A DNA stretch of 64,000 nt from Oscillospiraceae bacterium. Lineage in GTDB: Bacteria > Bacillota > Clostridia > Oscillospirales > Acutalibacteraceae. Of this stretch, positions 25,499 through 33,795 are shown in pieces. Location: positions 1-64,000 of the forward strand of contig SVPH01000004.1 of NCBI GenBank assembly GCA_015065965.1. The letters are read 5' to 3'. The notes beneath the pieces are model-generated. The model was not told the DNA's origin, did not search any database, and saw only the letters and a program-made list of their open reading frames with translations. The position numbers and the translations under genes were made by a program. Within the stretch, counting starts at the first letter, position 1; each line of letters starts with the position of its first letter.

Positions 25499-25843
25499 AT
25501 GGATGCACTCAAGTTAATCGCACAGGATTCACTCAAATCCGAAGTGCCTGCAATCGAAGTCGGTGATACCGTAAAGGTTTCCGTTAAGATTCGCGAAGGT
25601 GACAAAGAAAGAATTCAGGCTTTTGAAGGCACTGTAATCGCTTGCAAGGGTTCAGGCGTTTCGGCAACCTTCACAGTTCGTCGTGTTTCTTACGGCGTAG
25701 GCGTTGAAAGGGTTTTCCCTGTTCACTCACCTAACGTTGCTAAGGTTGAAGTTATCAGACACGGCCGTGTTCGCAGAAGCAAACTTTACTACCTCAGAGA
25801 CAGAGTTGGTAAGGCTGCAAAGGTTAAGGAACAGATCAGATAA
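25499..25843 (+). CDS. rplS: 50S ribosomal protein L19
   Basis: 114 residues, full length, with the L19 signature [30 protein letters not shown]19 lies at the 30S-50S interface. Start ATG 25499 is preceded by GGAGGAAAA. It has its own promoter, leader and terminator. In many Bacillota rplS follows trmD; here the two lie about 18 kb apart on opposite strands, while rplS is still followed by lepB and rbgA as usual. Confidence 0.97.
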   Translation: MDALKLIAQDSLKSEVPAIEVGDTVKVSVKIREGDKERIQAFEGTVIACKGSGVSATFTVRRVSYGVGVERVFPVHSPNVAKVEVIRHGRVRRSKLYYLRDRVGKAAKVKEQIR

Positions 25844-25856
25844 TTGTCTTGTAGAG

Positions 25857-25890
25857 GGTGTAACAATTTTCGTTGTTACACCTTTACTAT
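25857..25890 (+). terminator. Terminator after rplS
   Basis: 10-bp stem GGTGTAACAA / TTGTTACACC with a 6-base loop, followed by TTTACTATTATT. Confidence 0.8.
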
Positions 25891-25945
25891 TATTCTCATT
25901 AATTAATTACTTTAAATTGCATCTCTGTGCAGAAAGGAGGACACC

Positions 25946-26530
25946 ATGCGTAAAATCGAGGAATTCTGGATAGAATTTGAACCGGAAGAGAAAAAAGCGC
26001 CTGCTTTGATTTCGTTCATATTTGACCTTACGGATTCACTGAAGGGCGCGGTTATTGCGGCGTTTGTGGTGTTCTGCTTGGTGTTCAGAATTATAGGTGT
26101 TGAAGGCGGTTCAATGAACCCTACCTTGCATGACGGAGATTGGGTTGCGGTCTCAGGTATTAGTTTTGATATCGACAGAGGAGATATTGTTATTGCCACT
26201 CAGCCTTGGGAGAGGAATGTACCTATTGTCAAAAGAGTTATAGGTGTTGGCGGTGATACGGTTGACATTGATTTTATTCGCGGTGAGGTTTTTGTTAACG
26301 GGGTTATGCTCAATGAACCTTATATTGATGAGCCGACAACGCTAAGTTATGATGTTGACTTTCCCGTTACAGTGCCTGAGGGTCAGTTGTTTGTTATGGG
26401 TGATAACAGAGGAGATTCGCTTGACAGCCGTTCAAGCAAAATCGGCTTTATTGATGAAAGATATATACTCGGTAAAGTTGTATTCAGAATTTATCCTACG
26501 GGCGATTGGAAGATAGAAGATTACGAATAA
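25946..26530 (+). CDS. lepB: Signal peptidase I, copy 1
   Basis: 194 residues. It removes signal peptides from exported proteins at the outer face of the membrane. One membrane helix at residues about 33-50 precedes the Ser/Lys site: S56 in GGSMNPTL and K96 in IVKRVIGVGGD. Box E, GDNRGDSLDSR, is also present. Start ATG 25946 has AAAGGAGG upstream. Copy 2 follows at once. The N-terminal 30 residues before the helix are cytoplasmic and charged. Confidence 0.95.
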   Translation: MRKIEEFWIEFEPEEKKAPALISFIFDLTDSLKGAVIAAFVVFCLVFRIIGVEGGSMNPTLHDGDWVAVSGISFDIDRGDIVIATQPWERNVPIVKRVIGVGGDTVDIDFIRGEVFVNGVMLNEPYIDEPTTLSYDVDFPVTVPEGQLFVMGDNRGDSLDSRSSKIGFIDERYILGKVVFRIYPTGDWKIEDYE

Positions 26531-26545
26531 AGGAGAGTGCGTTCA

Positions 26546-27103
26546 ATGCCTGAAAATAAAGTTAAGGAAAAGAGCAGCCCTTTGTCAATGGCTTTTGATA
26601 TAGTTTCGACATTTGCAACTGCCGTTATTGCGGTTGCCGTTGCGTTTATGTTTGCATTCAGAACGGTAGGAGTTGTTGGCGAGTCCATGTTGCCCACACT
26701 AAACTCTAATGACAGAATTCTGCTTACCGCTACTTATTCCGAGCCGAAATGCGGCGATATAGTTGTTACCTGTCAGCCCAGTATCTCCGAAGAGATACCC
26801 GATACACTTGTAAAACGAGTTATTGCAACAGAAGGACAGACGGTTGATATTGATTTTGAAAAAGGCGTTGTATATGTTGACGGTGTTGCTCTTGACGAGC
26901 CGTATATCGCTGAAGCAACGAAGGACAGAGAGGATTTTAACGGTGCGGTGACTGTGCCCGAAGGCTGTGTTTTTGTAATGGGAGATAACAGAAACCATTC
27001 AACCGACAGCCGCGATAACAGGGTAGGTTTTATCAGAGAAGAGTATATTATGGGAAAGGCACTTTTCAGAGTTGCGCCTTTCGGTCAGTTTGAAATAGAG
27101 TAA
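26546..27103 (+). CDS. lepB: Signal peptidase I, copy 2
   Basis: 185 residues with the same layout as copy 1: helix at about 20-42, S47 in GESMLPTL, K90 in LVKRVIATEGQ, and GDNRNHSTDSR. Both catalytic residues are intact, so both copies should be active. ATG 26546 follows AAAGGAGAG; the GTG three codons earlier overlaps no better site. The pair probably arose by tandem duplication, and the two may prefer different substrates. Confidence 0.95.
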   Translation: MPENKVKEKSSPLSMAFDIVSTFATAVIAVAVAFMFAFRTVGVVGESMLPTLNSNDRILLTATYSEPKCGDIVVTCQPSISEEIPDTLVKRVIATEGQTVDIDFEKGVVYVDGVALDEPYIAEATKDREDFNGAVTVPEGCVFVMGDNRNHSTDSRDNRVGFIREEYIMGKALFRVAPFGQFEIE

Positions 27104-27118
27104 CGGGAATTATATAAT

Positions 27119-27970
27119 ATGAATGAGAATATGAGGGTTCAGTGGTTCCCCGGCCATATGGCAAAAACCCGCAGATTAATAAAAGAAAGCCTTTCAATGG
27201 TTGATGCGGTTTGCGAAATTGTTGATGCAAGAATTCCGGAGAGCAGCCGTAATCCCGAACTTGATGAGATTGTCGGTTCAAAACCCAGAATAGTTCTGCT
27301 CAACAAGTGCGATCTTGCAGATCCTAATGCAACTGCCCGTAAAATAAAAGAACTTGCTGAACAGGGAATAATCGCTTTGCCTGTTGATTGCAGGAGCGGA
27401 AAAGGTCTTGAAAAATTCCAGCCTGCCGTCAGAGAAGTTCTCAAAGAAAAAATAAGGGCGAATACAGAAAAAGGAATGGCAGGCAAATCCCTGAGGGTTA
27501 TGGTTGTCGGAATCCCTAACACGGGTAAATCCTCATTTATTAACCGTATGGCAGGCAAGAACCGTGCAAAGGTTGCGGACAAGCCGGGCGTAACACGCAG
27601 TAACCAGTGGTTTGCTATCGGTTCGGGAATAGAACTTCTTGATACTCCGGGTGTTCTTTGGCCCAAGTTTGAGGATCCTGAGGTTGGATTTAAACTTGCG
27701 TTTATCGGTTCGGTCAAGGATGAAATTCTTGACAGTCAGGAGATAGCGGTAAGGCTTTTGCTTGTTATGCAGAAGAATTATCCTGACCGCCTTGCGGAAA
27801 GATATAAGATAAGTGACTTTGAAGACCTTGAACCTTATGAACTGCTCGAACTCATAGGCGCAAAAAGAGGCATGCTTATTAAAGGCGGAGAAACAGACAC
27901 TGAAAGAGCGGCGGTTATGCTGCTTGATGAATACAGAAGCGGTAAATTAGGCAAATTAACACTCGATTAA
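27119..27970 (+). CDS. rbgA: Ribosome biogenesis GTPase RbgA (YlqF)
   Basis: 283 residues. RbgA is needed for late maturation of the 50S subunit. The GTPase is circularly permuted, with G4 (LNKCDLAD) before G1 (GIPNTGKSSFINR) and G3 (DTPGVLWP). The N-terminus VQWFPGHMAKT is diagnostic. Co-oriented with lepB copies, as in the classical rplS-lepB-rbgA-rnhB order. Confidence 0.97.
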   Translation: MNENMRVQWFPGHMAKTRRLIKESLSMVDAVCEIVDARIPESSRNPELDEIVGSKPRIVLLNKCDLADPNATARKIKELAEQGIIALPVDCRSGKGLEKFQPAVREVLKEKIRANTEKGMAGKSLRVMVVGIPNTGKSSFINRMAGKNRAKVADKPGVTRSNQWFAIGSGIELLDTPGVLWPKFEDPEVGFKLAFIGSVKDEILDSQEIAVRLLLVMQKNYPDRLAERYKISDFEDLEPYELLELIGAKRGMLIKGGETDTERAAVMLLDEYRSGKLGKLTLD

Positions 27971-27981
27971 GGAGTGAAATT

Positions 27982-29166
27982 ATGAAAAAAAGAATGACGG
28001 TCTTCTTGGCTGTTATCATGGTTATTGATATCGTTGCGCTCGTCGTTATTTTTGCGGGCAGAAACAGTTCGAGACCCGATATAGGTGTGAACTACAGCCC
28101 GATTACAGATGAAACCGCATCTTCAACCGAAAAAGCGGAATTGTTTTCAAGAGTAAGTTTCGCGGCAGTCGGCGATAACCTTATCCACGACACAATTTAT
28201 AAGCAGGCTGCGGCAAGAAGCAGTAACGGCTATGATTTTTCCGATGCATATGACAGAATTGCAGATAAAATTGCTGAGCCCGATGTTTCCATTCTTAATC
28301 AGGAAACAATAATTTCAACCGAGCACAATGTTTCAAATTATCCTATGTTCAATTCGCCTGTTGAAGTTGGCGAAGAGATGCTTGAAATCGGCTTTGATGT
28401 TTTTAATATAGCCACAAATCATTCGCTTGATTGCGGCGAAAAAGGTCTTATTTCTTCAATTAATTATTGGAAAGAGAAGAATGCAATAACATGCGGTGCG
28501 TATCTCGATAATGAGGATATGGCAAATATTCCGATGCACGAGGTCAACGGAGTAAAAATTGCATATCTCGGCTTTACGGAGTCAACAAACGGTCTTTCTC
28601 TGCCGGATGATTCCGAGGTTATTCTTGTTCAGGCGAAGGATGAAACTTTGCTTCACAGAAGAATAACCGAGGCAAAAGAAAGCGCCGATGTTGTTATAGT
28701 AAGCGCGCACTGGGGTAATGAATATACTCATGAGCCTACCGATGCACAGCGTGAACTTGCTCAAAAACTTGCATCGTGGGGAGCGGATGTTATAATCGGA
28801 ACCCATCCCCATGTTATTCAGCCTGTTGAATATATTACAAATACAGATGGCAGACGAACTCTTGTTGCATATTCGCTCGGCAACTTTATCTCAGCGCAGA
28901 ACAGAGGTCCGAGAATGCTCGGAGGTATGCTTAATTTTGAGGTTGTTAAGAATAACACTACAGGTGAGATTGCGCTTGAAAATGTTAAGTTTTCGGGTGT
29001 TGTAACTCACTTTGGATACGGTTATTCAAATATCAGGGTATATCCTCTTGATGCATATACAGAAGAACTTGCGTCAAAGCACGGTGTTCTGAGCAAAACA
29101 TCAGATTTCAGTTTGCAATATCTTTATGACTTGCTGAACGAAGTTATTGATAAGCAATTTCTATAA
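27982..29166 (+). CDS. CapA-family metallophosphatase-like protein (PGA_cap)
   Basis: 394 residues with an N-terminal membrane anchor (residues 5-26) and an extracellular CapA domain. Motifs: AAVGDNLIHD, LNQETI, FNIATNHSLDCGEKG, VSAHWGNEY and GTHPHVIQP. CapA-type proteins are linked to poly-gamma-glutamate capsule export, but many copies stand alone with other jobs. No capsule genes (capB, capC) are nearby, so a capsule role is not supported here. Preceded by GGAGTGA and followed by a strong terminator. Confidence 0.88.
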   Translation: MKKRMTVFLAVIMVIDIVALVVIFAGRNSSRPDIGVNYSPITDETASSTEKAELFSRVSFAAVGDNLIHDTIYKQAAARSSNGYDFSDAYDRIADKIAEPDVSILNQETIISTEHNVSNYPMFNSPVEVGEEMLEIGFDVFNIATNHSLDCGEKGLISSINYWKEKNAITCGAYLDNEDMANIPMHEVNGVKIAYLGFTESTNGLSLPDDSEVILVQAKDETLLHRRITEAKESADVVIVSAHWGNEYTHEPTDAQRELAQKLASWGADVIIGTHPHVIQPVEYITNTDGRRTLVAYSLGNFISAQNRGPRMLGGMLNFEVVKNNTTGEIALENVKFSGVVTHFGYGYSNIRVYPLDAYTEELASKHGVLSKTSDFSLQYLYDLLNEVIDKQFL

Positions 29167-29171
29167 TTAAG

Positions 29172-29210
29172 AAACTGAACGGCGAAATTTAAATCACCGT
29201 TCAGTTTTTT
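29172..29210 (+). terminator. Terminator after the CapA-like gene
   Basis: 11-bp stem AAACTGAACGG / CCGTTCAGTTT with a 14-base A/T-rich loop and a T-tract. Confidence 0.85.
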
Positions 29211-29229
29211 GAAATTCGGAGGGAATTTT

Positions 29230-29835
29230 ATGGATTTTCAATATGAAATAAGTGCTAAAGAAAAAGGATATAAAGCCGTTTGCGGTGTTGATGAAGCGGG
29301 CAGAGGTCCGCTGGCAGGCCCTGTTTTTGCTGCTGCGGTTATTTTGCCCGAAAACTGTGTTATTGAAGGGCTTAATGATTCTAAAAAAATATCCGAAAAA
29401 AAGAGAGATGCACTGTTTGACATTATCAAAGAAAAGGCGATAAGTTGGAGTGTTGCAAGCGTTGACGAAAAAGTTATTGATGAAATTAATATTCTTCAGG
29501 CTACATATCTTGCAATGCGAAAAGCCGTTGAGGGTCTTGATATTCCTGCGGATTATGCTCTTATTGACGGCAACAGAATGCCGCCTCTTTCAATTGAGGG
29601 TGAAACAATCATAAAGGGCGATGCAAACAGCCCGTCGATTGCTGCGGCATCAATTCTTGCCAAGGTCAGCAGGGACAGGTTTATGCTTGAACTTGCAAAA
29701 AAATATCCGCAGTATCAGTTTGAAAAGCATAAAGGTTATGGTACAAAACTACACTATGAAATGCTTGTTGAGCACGGCATATCAGATTGCCACCGTTTAT
29801 CTTTCCTCACAAAGTTCAACGGTGAAAAGAAATGA
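29230..29835 (+). CDS. rnhB: Ribonuclease HII
   Basis: 201 residues. It cuts RNA in RNA-DNA hybrids and removes misincorporated ribonucleotides. The catalytic [12 protein letters not shown] motif is near residue 16, followed by DGNRMP and KVSRDR. ATG 29230 follows CGGAGGG. It lies four bases into the yraN start, a coupled pair seen in most Clostridia. Confidence 0.96.
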   Translation: MDFQYEISAKEKGYKAVCGVDEAGRGPLAGPVFAAAVILPENCVIEGLNDSKKISEKKRDALFDIIKEKAISWSVASVDEKVIDEINILQATYLAMRKAVEGLDIPADYALIDGNRMPPLSIEGETIIKGDANSPSIAAASILAKVSRDRFMLELAKKYPQYQFEKHKGYGTKLHYEMLVEHGISDCHRLSFLTKFNGEKK

Positions 29836-30185
29836 TAAGAAATAAAACGGGAGTATGGGGCGAGGTGTTCACTGCGCGTTATCTGAGGGATAACGGCTAT
29901 AAAATTCTCAGTTCAAACTATGTTTGTCGCTTTGGAGAAATAGATATTATAGCGCAGATTGGTGATGTTGTTTGCTTTGTTGAGGTTAAAACAAGAAACG
30001 AAAAAACAGATATCAGACCCATGGAAGCCGTCGATGACGGAAAGCAAAACAGGCTTGAGATGACGGCAAAAAGTTTTCTTTCTTACACAAAAATTGAGGC
30101 GGAAACGCGCTTTGATGTATGTGAGGTTTATCTCAATGATAAGAATGAACTTTCAAACATAAACTATATTGAAAACGCTTTCTGA
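29832..30185 (+). CDS. YraN family (UPF0102) nuclease-like protein
   Basis: 117 residues with the restriction-endonuclease-like fold motifs of the YraN family: [11 protein letters not shown] and FVEVKTRN. The acidic and lysine residues of the PD-(D/E)xK site are present. Function in the cell is unclear. Overlaps rnhB by ATGA. Confidence 0.92.
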   Translation: MIRNKTGVWGEVFTARYLRDNGYKILSSNYVCRFGEIDIIAQIGDVVCFVEVKTRNEKTDIRPMEAVDDGKQNRLEMTAKSFLSYTKIEAETRFDVCEVYLNDKNELSNINYIENAF

Positions 30186-30195
30186 GGGTGATTGA

Positions 30196-31161
30196 ATGTA
30201 CCTTTTTGACCTTCATTGTGATACGGCAGGGGAGTGCTATAATCGAAAAATCCCTCTGCTTGACGGAGAACAGCATATAAATATTTGTAAAGGCAATAAC
30301 CTTGACAAATGGGCTCAGGTTTTTGCTGTCTGGATACCTGATACGCTTCGAGGCAAAGATGCACGGGTGTATTTTGAAAATGTACTTCTGAATCTCAAAA
30401 ATGAGATTTCAAAAAACGTCAAGAAAATTAAGATGTGTCAAGGTTTTTCAGATTTTGAAGAATGCATAATCAGCAAAAAATGTGCTGCGATTCTTGCTTG
30501 TGAGAGTGCATCGCCGTTTGCTGATTCAGAGGGTGCATACCGTGCTGAACACCTTGGTGTAAAGGTTATAACCCTTACGTGGGATGGCGAGAATGAGATT
30601 GGATTCGGATGCCAGACAGGCAGTGATTGCGGGCTGAAACCTGCCGGCAAATCTCTTCTTTCAGATATGGAAAAACTGAAAATAGTTGCAGATGTTTCTC
30701 ACATTAACAGAGCAGGGTTTTATGATGTGATTTCAAGCGGAGCAAAAGTAATTGCATCGCATTCAAACTGTGAAAAAGTTCTTATGAAAACCCGTGCGGA
30801 TAGTGATGAAAAATTCTTTGCCTGCCGCAGAAGTCTTAACGATGAACAAATAAAATTGCTTATTGAATGCAACGGGCTTATCGGTATAAATTTTTACCGA
30901 TGTTTTCTCGGTGATAAAGGCGATGACGGTTTTGAAGCAGTTTACCGGCATATGATGCATATTCTTGATTTGGGCGGCGAGAATGCTCTTGCAATCGGTT
31001 CGGATTTTGACGGTTGTGAAATACACCCCGAACTGGCAGGGGTTGATAAAATATGCAACTTACAGCAGTTTTTAATCAGCAAGGGTTTTGACAAAAAGAT
31101 TGTTGAAAAGATTTTTTTCAAAAATGCTGAAAAATTCTTCAAAAGTATTTTACAAAGTTAA
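30196..31161 (+). CDS. M19 membrane dipeptidase-like protein
   Basis: 321 residues of the renal dipeptidase fold. Zinc motif HCD near residue 7 (LFDLHCDTAGE), then CESAS-like ligand region, VADVSHI, ASHSNC and IGSDFDGCE. M19 enzymes cleave dipeptides, including some with D-residues. No signal peptide, so it acts in the cytoplasm. Eleven bases after yraN, so likely the same transcript. Confidence 0.9.
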   Translation: MYLFDLHCDTAGECYNRKIPLLDGEQHINICKGNNLDKWAQVFAVWIPDTLRGKDARVYFENVLLNLKNEISKNVKKIKMCQGFSDFEECIISKKCAAILACESASPFADSEGAYRAEHLGVKVITLTWDGENEIGFGCQTGSDCGLKPAGKSLLSDMEKLKIVADVSHINRAGFYDVISSGAKVIASHSNCEKVLMKTRADSDEKFFACRRSLNDEQIKLLIECNGLIGINFYRCFLGDKGDDGFEAVYRHMMHILDLGGENALAIGSDFDGCEIHPELAGVDKICNLQQFLISKGFDKKIVEKIFFKNAEKFFKSILQS

Positions 31162-31177
31162 AAATATATGATACAAT
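31149..31177 (+). promoter_or_regulatory. Promoter for thrC
   Basis: TTTACA (31149-31154) and TACAAT (31172-31177), 17-base spacer. The -35 lies in the end of the dipeptidase gene. Confidence 0.65.
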
Positions 31178-31211
31178 ATTATGAATTAATTTCCGAAAAG
31201 GATGATGTTTA

Positions 31212-32696
31212 ATGAATTATGTAAGCACAAGAGATACTGCGGTAAAGGTTTCTGCTTCTCAGGCAATCACCAAGGGTATATCTGCTGAGGGCGGTCTTTT
31301 TGTTCCCGAAAATCTTCCGAAAGTATCAATGGATACAATTTCAAAACTCTCTGAGTTAGATTATATCGGCAGAGCAAAGTCTATTCTTTCTCTGTTCCTT
31401 ACCGATTTTACTGATGCTGAAGTTGATTCATGCGTTAAGGGCGCATATGAAACAGGTTTTTCAGATGCAAAGGTTGCTCCTCTTGCAAAAATCGAAGACG
31501 GTGTTCATATTCTTGAACTTTTCAAAGGCCCTACATGTGCGTTTAAGGATATGGCTCTTCAGATTCTCCCCAGACTCCTTACCGTTTCAAGCGGCAAGGC
31601 TGCGAAGGGTACAAAGATTGTTATTCTTGTTGCAACCTCAGGTGATACAGGCAAGGCTGCGCTTGAAGGCTTCAAGGATGTTGAAAATACTCAGATTCTT
31701 GTTTTCTATCCCAGTGACGGCGTAAGCCCCATGCAGAAACTTCAGATGTGCACTCAGGAAGGAAACAACGTTGCTGTTTGTGCAATTGAAGGCAACTTTG
31801 ATGATGCTCAGAGCGGAGTAAAGAGAATATTTACAGATAAGGCAATCGGAAAAAAACTTGCTGAAAATTCAATGGCATTTTCGTCTGCAAACTCAATCAA
31901 CTGGGGCAGACTCTGTCCTCAGATTGTATATTATTTCTCTGCTTACTGTGATTTGCTTGCAAACGGCGAAATCAAAGCAGGCGACGAAATAAATGTTGTT
32001 GTTCCCACAGGAAACTTCGGCAATATCCTTGCTGCATATTATGCAAAGGAAATGGGTCTGCCTGTTAAGAAACTTATCTGTGCATCCAACAGCAACTCTG
32101 TTCTTACCGAGTTCCTTACAACCGGTGTTTACAACAGAAACCGTGAGTTCTTTACAACAATCTCACCCTCAATGGATATACTTATTTCAAGCAATCTTGA
32201 AAGACTTCTCTATTCCGTTAGCGGAAGTGAAAATGTAACCGCATGGATGAAGCAACTTTCAGAGAACGGTAAGTACGAAGTTGATGCCAAAACACTTGAA
32301 ACAATCAAGAGTTTGTTTGCTGCAGGTTGCTGTGACGACGATGAAACAAAAGCAACCATTGCAAAGATTTTCAAGGATAAGAATTATCTTTGCGATACTC
32401 ATACTGCAGTTGCCGTTAAAGTATACTACGATTATAAAGAGAAAACAGGCGATACAACTCCTGCAGTTATCGCTTCAACCGCAAGTCCGTTTAAATTCAG
32501 TGCAGCAGTTCTTGAGGCTGTTGAAGGCAAAACAGAAGGTCTTGACGAATTTGAAATGGTTGAGCGCCTTGCAGAGGTAACGGGCAAATGCTGCCCCGAA
32601 CAACTTGCAAATCTCCGCGATAAAGCGGTAAGATTTGACGGCTGTTGTTCAAAGGACAGCATGGACGGTGTTGTATTTAATATGCTGGGAATTTAA
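31212..32696 (+). CDS. thrC: Threonine synthase
   Basis: 494 residues, fold-type II PLP enzyme. It converts O-phospho-homoserine to threonine. The PLP lysine is K112 in GPTCAFKDMALQ, and the phosphate-binding loop is VATSGDTGKAA. The long form (about 490 residues) is the usual bacterial type. Start ATG 31212 follows AAAGGATG. hom and thrB are not in the window. Its stop overlaps that of the convergent DUF1540 gene by four bases. Confidence 0.96.
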   Translation: MNYVSTRDTAVKVSASQAITKGISAEGGLFVPENLPKVSMDTISKLSELDYIGRAKSILSLFLTDFTDAEVDSCVKGAYETGFSDAKVAPLAKIEDGVHILELFKGPTCAFKDMALQILPRLLTVSSGKAAKGTKIVILVATSGDTGKAALEGFKDVENTQILVFYPSDGVSPMQKLQMCTQEGNNVAVCAIEGNFDDAQSGVKRIFTDKAIGKKLAENSMAFSSANSINWGRLCPQIVYYFSAYCDLLANGEIKAGDEINVVVPTGNFGNILAAYYAKEMGLPVKKLICASNSNSVLTEFLTTGVYNRNREFFTTISPSMDILISSNLERLLYSVSGSENVTAWMKQLSENGKYEVDAKTLETIKSLFAAGCCDDDETKATIAKIFKDKNYLCDTHTAVAVKVYYDYKEKTGDTTPAVIASTASPFKFSAAVLEAVEGKTEGLDEFEMVERLAEVTGKCCPEQLANLRDKAVRFDGCCSKDSMDGVVFNMLGI

Positions 32697-32881
32697 TCGC
32701 AGCAGCCGCGTGCTTCATTAACGGCATTGTCATTGAGTTTGAAGGTTGAGCACTGTGTTTCGCCGCTTTTGCAGGCGGAAGAATTGCCAACTTCAATTGT
32801 GCCTGCCGTGCAAGCAGTGTTGCCCTTGTGGTAAATGCAGTTTTTTGCAAAGCATGTGATAGCACCGATTTCTTTATCCAT
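32693..32881 (-). CDS. DUF1540 small cysteine-rich protein
   Basis: 62 residues with eight cysteines: C10, C15, C24, C37, C44, and others in RGCCD. The pattern ITCFAKNCIYHKGNTACTAGTI matches DUF1540, common in Clostridia and linked by conservation to metal binding or sporulation, without known function. AAGGAG precedes the ATG. Confidence 0.85.
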   Translation of the reverse strand: MDKEIGAITCFAKNCIYHKGNTACTAGTIEVGNSSACKSGETQCSTFKLNDNAVNEARGCCD

Positions 32882-32971
32882 TTTTCTCGCTCCTTTTGTT
32901 GAATTACGGAAAATATCCGTGTTGTTAGTATTTACGGTTTTTGCTCAATTATTTTTGGAAAGGATATGTCT

Positions 32972-33658
32972 ATGGCTCTTTTTGCAATCGGAGATACTCA
33001 TCTTTCGCTTGCCACGGGTAAGTCAATGAATATTTTCGGCGGTTGGACAGATTATGAACAGCGGCTTGAAAAAAATTGGCGCAGGCTTGTGAGCAAAGAA
33101 GATACTGTTGTAATTGCGGGCGATATATCCTGGTGCATGAACCTTGAAGAAGGGCTTGAAGATTTCAGGTTTCTTGATTCTTTGCCCGGCAGAAAAATAA
33201 TTCTCAAAGGCAACCACGATTACTGGTGGGCAACAAAGAAAAAAGCGGATGAATTTTTTGAAAAATATTCTTTAAACACTTTGAATATCCTTCATAATAA
33301 TACTTACGCTGCAGGAGATTTTGCAATATGCGGTACGCGCGGCTGGTTTTTTGATGCTGAAAATGATGCGGATAAAAAAGTTGTTCTGCGTGAAGCAGGC
33401 AGGTTGCGTGCTTCCATTGCCGCGGCAAAAGAAACAGGGCTGGAGCCTGTTGTGTTTCTCCACTATCCTCCGCTGAATCTTACTCAAAAGTGTGACGAGA
33501 TTTATAATGTGCTTGTTGAGGAAAAAATAACACGGTGTTATTACGGACATTTGCATTCATATTCCCATACAGGAGCATTTATCGGCGAGAGTGACGGGAT
33601 CAGATTTTCGCTCATATCAAGCGATTTTTTGCAGTTCTGTCCTGCTTTGGTTTACTAA
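32972..33658 (+). CDS. Small cytoplasmic metallophosphoesterase
   Basis: 228 residues, no signal peptide. Metal-site motifs: AIGDTHLS, AGDISWCMNLEEG, KGNHDYWW, FLHYPPL and YGHLHSYSH. The type resembles the YkuE/serine-threonine phosphatase-related group of Bacillota. Start: ATG 32972 is 8 bases after AAGG, while the ATG at 32966 is too close. The substrate is unknown. No terminator is obvious after it. Confidence 0.85.
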   Translation: MALFAIGDTHLSLATGKSMNIFGGWTDYEQRLEKNWRRLVSKEDTVVIAGDISWCMNLEEGLEDFRFLDSLPGRKIILKGNHDYWWATKKKADEFFEKYSLNTLNILHNNTYAAGDFAICGTRGWFFDAENDADKKVVLREAGRLRASIAAAKETGLEPVVFLHYPPLNLTQKCDEIYNVLVEEKITRCYYGHLHSYSHTGAFIGESDGIRFSLISSDFLQFCPALVY

Positions 33659-33756
33659 AATATGTCATTTTAACCAAAAGAATGCGTAAAAATACAGAAA
33701 ATTTAACTAAACATAAGAATTTATAAATATATATAGAAATTCAAGAAAATATTTGT

Positions 33757-33762
33757 TATAAT
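33757..33762 (+). promoter_or_regulatory. Probable -10 box for tig
   Basis: TATAAT in an A/T-rich stretch 34 bases before the trigger factor ATG. The -35 17 bases upstream is weak (TAGAAA). Confidence 0.45.
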
Positions 33763-33795
33763 CAATGGGTAAAAGTAGAATTGGAGGAATTCTAA

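Noticed and set aside
27139-27717. 192-residue minus-strand frame inside rbgA
   Set aside because: Shadow of the rbgA reading frame; the plus strand holds all GTPase motifs.
27982-29166. Poly-gamma-glutamate capsule locus
   Set aside because: Only the CapA-like gene is present; no CapB or CapC genes are close.
32677-32865. Second minus-strand frame overlapping DUF1540
   Set aside because: The DUF1540 frame has the cysteine pattern and the ribosome site; the other does not.
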